This document shows, piece by piece, positions 43,811 to 53,501 of a stretch of DNA of 64,000 nucleotides (position 1 is its first letter; the number at the start of each line of letters is the position of its first letter). The DNA is taken from contig NZ_BCXG01000025.1 of assembly GCF_001894985.1 (NCBI RefSeq), positions 1 to 64,000 of the forward strand. Reading direction: 5' to 3'. A program made the position numbers and the translations under genes. The notes under the pieces were generated by a model. The model was not told the DNA's origin, made no database searches, and saw only the letters and a program-made list of their open reading frames with translations. This stretch comes from Rhodococcus tukisamuensis NBRC 100609 (GTDB lineage Bacteria > Actinomycetota > Actinomycetes > Mycobacteriales > Mycobacteriaceae).

Positions 43811-45322
43811 TCAGCCCGCGTGTACCGGTGGGGCCGACTCGCCGGTGGCGGCCTTCGCGTTGACGGCGGTCACGGTGACCACCAGCCCGACCACCAGCAG
43901 CACCGCCGCCACGGCAAACGCGGCGGTGAATCCCTCGGTCAGGGCGTTCGACGCCTGCGCGAGCAGTGACTCGTCGCCGGTGCCCAGCGCCCGGAAGTAC
44001 GCCTTGTCCGCGTCGGCGAGCGTGCCGTTCGCGGCGGTGGTGGCCACCGTCGAGAGCAGGGCGAGCCCCATCGCGCCGCCGATCTGCTGGGCGGTGCTCA
44101 GCAGGGCGGACGCGATGCCGGCGTCGCCGTCGGTCACCCCGGACACCGCGCCGAGGGTCATCGGCAGGAAGGTGACGCCGAGGCCGAGCGCGGTGACGAA
44201 CATCGCCGGCAGCAGGTGCGTCCAGTACGACGAGTCCGGTTCGAGGAAGGCGAACCAGGCCAGGCCCACCGCCGCGAGCACCAGGCCGGGACCGGCGAGC
44301 AGCCGGGCCGGCACCCTGCCGGCGAGCTTCGAGCCCATCGCCGCGCCGAAGCCCATGCCGAGACTGAAGGGCAGGTAGGCCAGCCCGGTCTGCATCGGCG
44401 AGAAGCCGAGCACCTGCTGCATGTAGAGCGAGAGGAAGTAGAACATCGCGAACATCGCGGCGCCGACCACCAGCATGGTGGCGTAGGAGCCGGACCGGTT
44501 GCGGTCCTTCAACAGTCGCAACGGCATCATCGGGTGGTCTGAGCGGGTCTGGATCACCAGGAATCCCACCAACAGGACGGCGGCGGCGGCGAACAGCGCC
44601 AGGGTGACGGAGTCCGTCCAGCCGGACTCGCCACCGCGGGTGATCGCGTAGACGAGACTCACCAGGCCCAGGGTGCCGGTGATCGCACCGGGCACGTCGA
44701 GGCGACCGGTCATGCGGTCACCGACGGGCAGTATGCGGGTGCCGGCGAGCAGCGCGACGCCGATCGGGACGTTGACGAAGAAGATCCACCGCCAGTCCAG
44801 GTAGTCGGTGAGTACGCCGCCAAGCAGCAGGCCGAGGGTCGAGCCGATGCCCGACATGGCCGCGTAGACACCCATCGCCTTGTTGCGGGGCCCGCCCTCG
44901 GGGAAGGTCGTCGCGATCAACGACAGCGCGGTGGGCGCGGCGATCGCCGCCCCGACGCCCTGCAACACACGGGCCGCGATCAGCAGTTCGACATTGGGCG
45001 CCAGGCCGCCGAGCAGCGACGCGAGGGTGAACACGGCGATGCCGATCCGGAACATCCGGCGTCGGCCGAACAGGTCACCCGACCGGCCGCCCAGCAGCAG
45101 CAGGCCGCCGAAGGCCAGCACGTAGGAGTTCACCACCCAGGCCAGTCCGGACGCGGAGATGCCGAGATCGGCCTGGATACTGGGCAGTGCGATGTTGGTG
45201 ATGGTGCTGTCGAGGATCACCATCAGCTGCGCGGTGGCGATGACGACGAGGGCGAGGCCCAGGTGCCTGGGCGCGCCGGTGCCGGGCGCGGCGGACGCGC
45301 GTGCCGACGAGGTGGTGGTCAT
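43811..45322 (-). CDS. DHA2-type MFS multidrug exporter (14 TM)
   Basis: 503 residues, EmrB/QacA family. Motif A-like GGRSGDLFGRRRMF after TM2, motif C-like GIGSTLGLLLGGVLTDYLDWRW, and motif D1-like VILDSTITNIALPSIQ in TM1 are present, with about 14 TM helices. Proton-driven drug export is the expected role. The ATG at 45322 starts MTTTSSARASA; in-frame sequence further upstream is non-coding. Its promoter has a TetR-type operator. Confidence 0.92.
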   Translation of the reverse strand: MTTTSSARASAAPGTGAPRHLGLALVVIATAQLMVILDSTITNIALPSIQADLGISASGLAWVVNSYVLAFGGLLLLGGRSGDLFGRRRMFRIGIAVFTLASLLGGLAPNVELLIAARVLQGVGAAIAAPTALSLIATTFPEGGPRNKAMGVYAAMSGIGSTLGLLLGGVLTDYLDWRWIFFVNVPIGVALLAGTRILPVGDRMTGRLDVPGAITGTLGLVSLVYAITRGGESGWTDSVTLALFAAAAVLLVGFLVIQTRSDHPMMPLRLLKDRNRSGSYATMLVVGAAMFAMFYFLSLYMQQVLGFSPMQTGLAYLPFSLGMGFGAAMGSKLAGRVPARLLAGPGLVLAAVGLAWFAFLEPDSSYWTHLLPAMFVTALGLGVTFLPMTLGAVSGVTDGDAGIASALLSTAQQIGGAMGLALLSTVATTAANGTLADADKAYFRALGTGDESLLAQASNALTEGFTAAFAVAAVLLVVGLVVTVTAVNAKAATGESAPPVHAG

Positions 45323-45383
45323 GGCTGGCCTTCCGAAGTTGTGATGACGGTCGCCGGCGTCCTGCCGTCCGACCCGCAATATA

Positions 45384-45399
45384 GATACGGAACGGTATC
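45384..45399 (-). promoter_or_regulatory. TetR-type operator at MFS promoter
   Basis: GATAC-GGAACG-GTATC is an inverted repeat in the AT-rich stretch 45379-45412, 62 bases upstream of the MFS ATG. On the minus strand it adjoins TATATT, a possible -10. The remainder of the 379-bp gap 45323-45701 shows only this promoter region and the hairpin before the LuxR gene. Confidence 0.65.
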
Positions 45400-45625
45400 G
45401 TATTTTATTCCGCACGCGACGGCCCGGCGTCCGGAACCGACCTCGCGATCGCAGCGCGCGACGCCTCGTTCGCCGATCCCCGAGGCCAAACGCCGCCACG
45501 TCGCCGCGGCCCGCGGCGAGGGGCGAACACCGTCCGCCGCAGTGGACCGGCCGCTGACGACACCCCATAGGCACTCGAACGACACGCAAAAATCCGTGAC
45601 CAGGGTTACGCTCCCTATCAACTGG

Positions 45626-45650
45626 CCCCGATGCGGCTTGCCGCATGGGG
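45626..45650 (+). promoter_or_regulatory. Leader hairpin before LuxR gene
   Basis: CCCC-G-ATGCGGC-TT-GCCGCAT-GGGG forms an 11-bp stem with one bulged G, ending 51 bases before the LuxR ATG. It may stabilise or attenuate the leader. Confidence 0.5.
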
Positions 45651-45701
45651 GTGCGTTGGTGCGTGCGCACCGGCGTCGTCGTCCGTGGGGGAAGAGGCCA
45701 G

Positions 45702-48332
45702 ATGTCCGTTACGAGCTGGGATACGCGCCGAATACGAACTTGCCCACCGTCATACACCAATCCGGCGATTCGCCGACAACGACTACTCGACACACTCTCC
45801 GACCTGACACTTCCGACAGAGCGATCTGCCGGCACGGTCGTGATGCTCAGCGCCCCAGTGGGTTCCGGAAAGACCATGCTGCTCTCCGACTGGGCCGCCG
45901 AGGTGGCCGACCGCCCGGGAGGCCCGGCGCTCGCCTGGCTCACCGTGGAGGAATCGGACAACGACCCGATTGCCCTGCGCACGTCTATGCATGTCGCACT
46001 GGAGAATTCGGGCGACGCCACATTGGCGGACGCGGTTCGGCCGCTGCCACCCGTCACCGACGGCGACTACCCCGGTGAACTGACGCGCGCGCTCGGCACG
46101 CTCGGCGACCCGATCGTGATGGTCCTCGACGACGCGCACCTGTTGCACGAACCGGCGGCCCTCGATGCGATGAACGAGATTCTTCAGTGGGCCCCGCCAT
46201 CGCTCTGCACCGTCGTCGCTGGGCGGTTCGCACCGCCGCTGGCCGTGCACCGGATGCGACTCGACGGCCGGGTCCACGACTTCTCGTCCAACGAACTGGC
46301 ATTCACCGCAGAAGAGACCACCACCATGTTGGCCGAGCACGGGGTCAGCCTGGACGAACCCGAACTCGCGATGATCCGCGACCGCACCGAGGGTTGGGCA
46401 GCGGGCCTACGTCTGGCCGCGATTTCCCTTGCCTGCCAGCGCGATCCCGCGGCGATGATCGCAGACTTCAACGGGGACAACCGGATTGTGGCCGACTATC
46501 TGGTCAACGAAATCCTCGACGGCCTTCCCGACCCGTGCCGCCACTTCGTGGTGGAGACGTCGGTCCCCGAACTGTTCACCGTCGAACTGGCCGAGGCGCT
46601 GACCGGAAACACCGACGCCCGAACCATTCTCGACCACCTCGAGCGCAGCAACTTCCTCGTCGAACGGGTCACCGGGTCCCCGGGCTGGTACCGGTACCAC
46701 CCGCTGCTGCGGGAATACCTGCGCGCCGAGGTGGGCCGACAGGGTCACCGCGCGGTCACCGACCTCGAACAGACCGCGGCGGCGTGGTTCGGCCGCAGCG
46801 GCGACTACCTGCCCGCGCTCGAGCACGCGTTGCATGCCGGCCAGGACGAGGCGCTGTTGGCGCTGCTCGAAGAACGCGGCCTGCACCTGGTCCTCGCGGG
46901 ACGCGGCGAGGCGGTGATCGGGGTGCTCGACCGCGCGCCGCGGTCGGTGCGCTCCGCCCCGTCCATCCGATTGCTCCGCGCCGCAGCCGAACTCGACCGC
47001 GGCAACGACGCCGCCGCCACCTCGCACCTCGGGGTGGCGGATCGCCACACCGACGACGCCTCCGAACTCGCGGTCCTCGAGGACGCTCTGCGCGTGCAGT
47101 TGGCCGTCCAGAGCGGGGGCATCGCGGACGCCCTCGAGACCCTGCAGGCGGCACCGGTCGGTGCCACCGGCAATCCCGAGCTCGATGCGTTCTCCCGGGT
47201 CCAGGAAGGAATGGCCGAGCTGTACCTCGGACGGATCGGTCCCGCCGACCGACACCTCGCCGATGCACTGGCCGACGCCCGCGCCGCCGACCTGTCCGCC
47301 GTCGTCCTGCAGGCCCTCGCCGCCCGCGCCGCCGCGGCAGCCTACCGGTGCCGGCTCACCGAGATGACCGAGCTGGCCCGGCAGGCCGAGAACTTCGGCC
47401 GGGCAAACGGCCTGACCGGAACCCTGTACTTCCACGTGGCGCAACTGCTGACCGCCTGGGCCCACTACCTGCGAGTGGAGGACGAGCCGATGCGTCGGCT
47501 CGGCGCCGAGTCGGCGCTGGGCCTGGCGGGCTGCGGCGACCCGGCGATCGCGCGCGCCGCCGCGTGCCTGGCGGCGCTGTTCGACTTCGAGGACTCCGAG
47601 AACCCGCACGCGTTGGCCCGGGTCATCCACGAGAACGCCGCTCCAGAACCCGGCCGGCCGCTGCCGCCCGGTGTCACCGCGCTGCTCGCGCCGTCCCTGC
47701 AACGCGCGTTCCTGAACGTCGGCGAGATCGGCTGGGCCGGCCAGGTCGCCGACCTCGCCGCGCGCGAACTCGGCGACTGCGGCGAACTGGCGGTCCTGGC
47801 CGCGTCGATGGCGGTGCACCACCGTCGCGGCGACGCGGCCCGCCGTGATCTCGCCCCGGTACTGAGCGGCAGTGTCCCGTGCACCGCCGACACCACCCTG
47901 GTCCGGGCCTGGCTGATGGAGGCGACGCTCGCCGACGACCGCAACGACCCGATCGCGGCCCACGCGGCGCTGCTCGAAGCCCTGACGCTCGCGGAGCCGA
48001 GCGGGATCCTGCGACCGTTCTTCGACTCCGGCGACCAGATCCGGGACCTGCTCGACCGCCACCACGGGCGCTTCGGGGTCTACGACGAGTTCGCCGCGGC
48101 CGCCCGGTCGGCCATCCCGAAGGCCGCCGGCTCCCGGTCCGACCTGCTGACCCCCCGCGAGATGGAACTGCTCCGAGAGCTGCCGTCCTGGCGCACGGCC
48201 GAGGAGATCGCGGCCGACCTGTTCGTGTCGGTCAACACCGTCAAGACCCACCTGCGGGGGGTGTACCGCAAGCTGGGAGTGCGGACCCGCCGGGACGCCA
48301 TCACCGCGGCCCGGAACCGCGGCCTGCTGTGA
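45702..48332 (+). CDS. Large ATP-binding LuxR-family regulator (LAL/MalT-like)
   Basis: 876 residues. An N-terminal STAND-type ATPase shows Walker A APVGSGKTML (residues 51-60) and Walker B-like IVMVLDDAHLLH (near 135), followed by a winged region, a long helical TPR-like middle, and a C-terminal LuxR helix-turn-helix (LTPREMELLREL...AEEIAADLFVSVNTVKTHLRGVYRKLGV). MalT-type regulators switch on in response to an inducer bound by the repeat domain. GGGGGAAGAGG before the ATG at 45702 supports this start over earlier in-frame GTG/ATG codons. Divergent from the MFS exporter. Target genes are unknown. Confidence 0.92.
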   Translation: MSVTSWDTRRIRTCPPSYTNPAIRRQRLLDTLSDLTLPTERSAGTVVMLSAPVGSGKTMLLSDWAAEVADRPGGPALAWLTVEESDNDPIALRTSMHVALENSGDATLADAVRPLPPVTDGDYPGELTRALGTLGDPIVMVLDDAHLLHEPAALDAMNEILQWAPPSLCTVVAGRFAPPLAVHRMRLDGRVHDFSSNELAFTAEETTTMLAEHGVSLDEPELAMIRDRTEGWAAGLRLAAISLACQRDPAAMIADFNGDNRIVADYLVNEILDGLPDPCRHFVVETSVPELFTVELAEALTGNTDARTILDHLERSNFLVERVTGSPGWYRYHPLLREYLRAEVGRQGHRAVTDLEQTAAAWFGRSGDYLPALEHALHAGQDEALLALLEERGLHLVLAGRGEAVIGVLDRAPRSVRSAPSIRLLRAAAELDRGNDAAATSHLGVADRHTDDASELAVLEDALRVQLAVQSGGIADALETLQAAPVGATGNPELDAFSRVQEGMAELYLGRIGPADRHLADALADARAADLSAVVLQALAARAAAAAYRCRLTEMTELARQAENFGRANGLTGTLYFHVAQLLTAWAHYLRVEDEPMRRLGAESALGLAGCGDPAIARAAACLAALFDFEDSENPHALARVIHENAAPEPGRPLPPGVTALLAPSLQRAFLNVGEIGWAGQVADLAARELGDCGELAVLAASMAVHHRRGDAARRDLAPVLSGSVPCTADTTLVRAWLMEATLADDRNDPIAAHAALLEALTLAEPSGILRPFFDSGDQIRDLLDRHHGRFGVYDEFAAAARSAIPKAAGSRSDLLTPREMELLRELPSWRTAEEIAADLFVSVNTVKTHLRGVYRKLGVRTRRDAITAARNRGLL

Positions 48333-48377
48333 GCACGGCGTCGCAGGCGGGCGGTTCCGGCCACGTATCGGGCGGTC

Positions 48378-48394
48378 TCACCACCCGAGGGTGA
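48378..48394 (+). promoter_or_regulatory. TCACC-N6-GGGTGA palindrome
   Basis: TCACCACCCGAGGGTGA lies 91 bases before the start of the small gene at 48486 and resembles the elements at 17012 and 33839 in arm sequence and total length. Confidence 0.35.
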
Positions 48395-48485
48395 GGCGGA
48401 TCACGCCCGGCCCGGCAACACTGGATTGCGTCGGCCAGCGCGTCCCGGTCGGCCCGCCGAACACCACACCGAGGAGGTCGCGTCG

Positions 48486-48710
48486 GTGGCACATCCCCCG
48501 TACTCCCGGGTTCGCTACGAGTTCCTCCTGCGGGGCGAGCTGTCCGAACGTGCCCTCGCCGCCTTCCCCGAGCTCGAGGTGTCCGCCACACCGCATGCCT
48601 ACACGACGTTGTACGGCCCGATCGACAACGACACCCAGCTGCGCGGCATGCTCGCCCGCTTCGATGCGCTGGGCATCACCGTCGTCGAGATGCGACGACT
48701 GCCGGACTGA
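48486..48710 (+). CDS. Small conserved-type hypothetical protein (74 aa)
   Basis: GAGGAGG (48471-48477) stands 8 bases before the GTG. The product looks like a compact alpha/beta domain with RVRYEFLLRGELSER at the N-terminus, a YGPI-D central strand-turn and a C-terminal GITVVEMRRLPD strand. I believe similar small proteins occur across actinobacteria but know no function. It stands alone, followed by a bidirectional stem-loop. Confidence 0.7.
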   Translation: MAHPPYSRVRYEFLLRGELSERALAAFPELEVSATPHAYTTLYGPIDNDTQLRGMLARFDALGITVVEMRRLPD

Positions 48711-48720
48711 CCCCGAAAAC

Positions 48721-48767
48721 GACTGTGCGCGAACGACACCGAAGTTGGGTGTCGATCGCGCGCAGTC
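48721..48767. terminator. Bidirectional stem-loop terminator
   Basis: Bases 48721-48740 pair with 48748-48767 at 18 of 20 positions (one G-T wobble, one A-A mismatch), with a 7-base loop, between convergent genes. Confidence 0.8.
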
Positions 48768-48783
48768 CTGGATCTGGTGGTTC

Positions 48784-49530
48784 CTAGCCGACACCGCTGA
48801 TGTTGGTGGAACCGGTGACGGCCGAACCGATCATGGGCGCGGGCGGCGGCACGTACTCGCCGCCGGTTCCTTCGCCACTGATGTTGGTCGAGCCGGCGAA
48901 CGCCGAGCCGAACAGGGGGGTGTCCGGGGTGACGGCCGGCAGCGTGGCGCTGCCTGCGCTGCCGTTGTCGGCGGGTGCCTCCCCCTCCTTGGTCACGGCG
49001 CCGGCCAGATTCTGATCGAGTGCCCCCGCCAGGTTCGCGCCGATCAGGCTGGCGCCGGAGAACCGGGCGCCCTTGAGATTCGCCTCACGCAGGTCCGCGT
49101 GGTCGAAGTTCGCGTCGGGCGCATAGGCGTTGGTCAGGTTCGCCTTGGCCAGATTTGCGTTGGTGAACAGGGCGAGCGACATGTTGGCCGCGGTGAGGTC
49201 GGCCCCGGAGAGGTTCGAATCCGCGAGGTTCGTCCCGGTCAGGTTCGCACCGGCCAGCTTCGCGAAGGACAGGTCCATCTTCTCCAGTGCCGCGCCGGCG
49301 AGATTCGCGGCCGCGCAGTCGGTGAACTTGTCGACGGTGGGCTTCGAGACGATGACACAGCCGTTGATCGTGGTGTCCGCGCTCGCGACGGGGGCCAGCA
49401 CGGCCAGTCCCGCGAGCGCGATCCCGGTACCGGCGAGGACTGCAGCACCTCGGCGCACCAGACCGCCCCGGACGGAAGCTCGTCGAAGATCGACTGCGGC
49501 CCGGGCGGGGCCGTTCACGAATGCCGACAT
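48784..49530 (-). CDS. Secreted pentapeptide-repeat protein
   Basis: 248 residues from the ATG at 49530 (GGGAAGAGAG upstream; ATG at 49536 possible). Basic N-terminus and Sec signal cleaved after VASA, then two cysteines, and about 18 A(D/N)Lxx pentapeptide repeats (roughly residues 75-180) forming a right-handed square beta-helix. The C-terminal ~70 residues are not repeats of this kind but carry a duplicated GSA-x2-GSTNISG-x-G motif, the second copy at the very C-terminus. Most pentapeptide proteins are cytosolic; export here points to a wall or extracellular role. Partner unknown. Confidence 0.85.
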   Translation of the reverse strand: MSAFVNGPARAAVDLRRASVRGGLVRRGAAVLAGTGIALAGLAVLAPVASADTTINGCVIVSKPTVDKFTDCAAANLAGAALEKMDLSFAKLAGANLTGTNLADSNLSGADLTAANMSLALFTNANLAKANLTNAYAPDANFDHADLREANLKGARFSGASLIGANLAGALDQNLAGAVTKEGEAPADNGSAGSATLPAVTPDTPLFGSAFAGSTNISGEGTGGEYVPPPAPMIGSAVTGSTNISGVG

Positions 49531-49651
49531 GCACATCTCTCTTCCCAGAAACCAGCTACAAGCGAGGCGTAAATCCTGATCCGACGGCCATACAGTAGCC
49601 AACCAGCGTCAGCGACGGTCCCGGTTTTACGAAACAAGCGTCCAGGTCCGT

Positions 49652-51358
49652 TCAAACGGTGTATTCGGCGCGCACCGCGCGCACCAACCGGCGCTCGGCC
49701 GCCTCGACCGCGTCGAGGGTGGACTCGCCGAGTGTGCTGGTCGCGGCGAAGGTCTCGAGCACCACACCCTGGGTGGCCAGCCGCCCGGGGTTCCACTGCT
49801 CGAGGGCCTCCGGAGTCAGTCCGCTCAGATACAACCGGCCACCGAGCCCATCCAGCCGTGCCGCGTAGTCGGCGACCACCTTGAAGAACGTCGCCCCGAG
49901 CGTGGTGCGCCCGCGCAGGCGCAGGACCACCTCGGGTGACTCCGCGTTCGCCGGGTCCGGCAACCGGACCTGGAGCGTCCGCGCGCCCGCGTAGAAGAGG
50001 CTGCCGTACACGTCCAGGACCACCACCTCCCGGTCCTTCAGCGTGTTCGGTGCGACGTGTTCGACCAGGGTCCCGTCCGGCTGCGGCACCAGCCGGACCA
50101 CCCGCAGGTCCACCGCCTCCTGGTTCAGCTGCAACAGGATCGACAGGACCACGCCGATCCCCACCGCCGCGGTCACCGGGAGGATCAGAGTCGCCATGAA
50201 GGTGATGACAAGCGCGAGAATCGAACTCGGCCCGCTACGCAGGATGGAGAGGATCTGGGCGGGCCGGATCGAGCCGACCGCCGCGAAGACCAGCACCGCG
50301 GCCAGTGTGGGCATCGGGACCTTGCCGACCAGCCCGGAGAAGGCGACCAGGATGACGAGCATCCAGAGGCCGGAGAAGATCGCGCCCCAGCGGCTCTTCG
50401 CGCCCGCCGAGTCGTTGAGCGCCGTCTGCCCCACCGAACCGCCGACCGGCATCCCGCCGAACAGGCCGGAAGCGATGTTGCCAACTCCCTGCGCGGAGAA
50501 GTCCCGGTTGGGGCGCGACCGGGACCCGTCCCGGTTCGGCGACGCTTCCGCCACACCCACGCCCTGCACCAGCACGATCGCGGCGACGGCGAACCCGCCG
50601 CCGACCAGCGACGGCGAGAGCAGGCCGAAGTCGGGTAGTTGCGGGAGCGGGATCCCGGTCGGGATGGCCCCGACGTCGGCCACCCGCGCGACGCTGTCCA
50701 GCCCGAGCACGATCACCACCAGGCAGGGCACCACCAACGCGATCAGGGCGCTGAACAGGGCGAGGCGGGTACGGGAGAGGACCACCAGCAGGAGCAGGGC
50801 CAGCAGCCCCGTCAGCAACGACGCCAGGTCGACGGCCGACGGGTGGGTGAGCACGTCGAGTGCCTTCGCGATCGCGACCGACCCGGTGGCGCTCACCCCG
50901 GCGAGGTCACCGATCTGGCCGAGCACGATGTTGACCGCCACCCCGGTCAGGAACCCGGTCATCACGGAGTGCGAGACGAACCGGGTGTACCGGCCGAGCC
51001 GGAGCAGAGCGGCCGCCACCATCACCGCACCCGCGACCAGGGTCAACAACATCACCGCCCCGGCCCGGTCCGGCTCCGGAACCTCGGCCAACACGGACCC
51101 CGCGGCCAGTGCGGCGGCGCTGGTCGTGGTGATCACCATCAGCTTGGTGCTGGTCTGCAGGCCGCCGAACACCGGCCCGGCAAAGCTCGCGTACAGACCG
51201 TGCACCGGGTTCACGCCGGCGAGCACACCGGCGGCCATGCCGTCGGGAACGCTGCTGATCGCGCCGGGGATTCCGGCTACGAGGTCGGACTTGAGGGACC
51301 CGCGTTCGGGTAGCAGTTCCCGGGACCACCGGCCCACCCACGACGGAATCGACACCAT
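49652..51358 (-). CDS. SulP-family permease (third copy)
   Basis: 568 residues from ATG 51358 (a GTG at 51376 is the alternative; neither has a good ribosome-binding site). TM domain with SSVPDGMAAGVLAGVNPVHGLYASFAGP and the SulP-type GGMPVGGSVGQTALNDSAGAKSRWGAI. The C-terminal ~150 residues correspond to a STAS region (VVVLDVYGSLFYAGART) but lack the usual DxSxxxxxD pattern, so regulation by phosphorylation looks lost. More divergent from the other two SulP proteins than they are from each other. Divergent from leuA. Confidence 0.85.
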   Translation of the reverse strand: MVSIPSWVGRWSRELLPERGSLKSDLVAGIPGAISSVPDGMAAGVLAGVNPVHGLYASFAGPVFGGLQTSTKLMVITTTSAAALAAGSVLAEVPEPDRAGAVMLLTLVAGAVMVAAALLRLGRYTRFVSHSVMTGFLTGVAVNIVLGQIGDLAGVSATGSVAIAKALDVLTHPSAVDLASLLTGLLALLLLVVLSRTRLALFSALIALVVPCLVVIVLGLDSVARVADVGAIPTGIPLPQLPDFGLLSPSLVGGGFAVAAIVLVQGVGVAEASPNRDGSRSRPNRDFSAQGVGNIASGLFGGMPVGGSVGQTALNDSAGAKSRWGAIFSGLWMLVILVAFSGLVGKVPMPTLAAVLVFAAVGSIRPAQILSILRSGPSSILALVITFMATLILPVTAAVGIGVVLSILLQLNQEAVDLRVVRLVPQPDGTLVEHVAPNTLKDREVVVLDVYGSLFYAGARTLQVRLPDPANAESPEVVLRLRGRTTLGATFFKVVADYAARLDGLGGRLYLSGLTPEALEQWNPGRLATQGVVLETFAATSTLGESTLDAVEAAERRLVRAVRAEYTV

Positions 51359-51400
51359 CGTCCGAGCGTGGGGCACGGCGGTCGGCCGGTCATCATTCCC

Positions 51401-51418
51401 GGCGGGTGAACACCCGCC
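51401..51418. repeat. GGCGGGTG-AA-CACCCGCC palindrome
   Basis: A perfect 8-bp inverted repeat in the divergent SulP/leuA region, 17 bases before the leuA leader -10. It may be an operator for either gene. Confidence 0.4.
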
Positions 51419-51434
51419 CCGACGCGGCGGCGCG

Positions 51435-51440
51435 TAGACT
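51435..51440 (+). promoter_or_regulatory. -10 box for leuA leader transcript
   Basis: TAGACT lies 7 bases before the leader-peptide ATG, so the transcript probably starts at or next to that ATG (leaderless). No clear -35 hexamer is seen. Confidence 0.55.
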
Positions 51441-51447
51441 GCCGTAC

Positions 51448-53381
<1,934 letters not shown>

Positions 53382-53393
53382 GCGAGACTCCGC

Positions 53394-53427
53394 AAAGGGG
53401 CCGCACCCGTCGGGGTGCGGCCCCTTT
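53394..53427 (+). terminator. leuA terminator
   Basis: A perfect 15-bp stem AAAGGGGCCGCACCC (53394-53408) / GGGTGCGGCCCCTTT (53413-53427), 12 bases after the leuA stop; the 3' arm ends in TTTCT. Confidence 0.92.
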
Positions 53428-53501
53428 CTGCGCGGTGGACCCAGTCCCGCTGATCGGAAACGAGCACCACCCCGGCGCCCGTTTCGCATTGACTACCGGT
53501 C

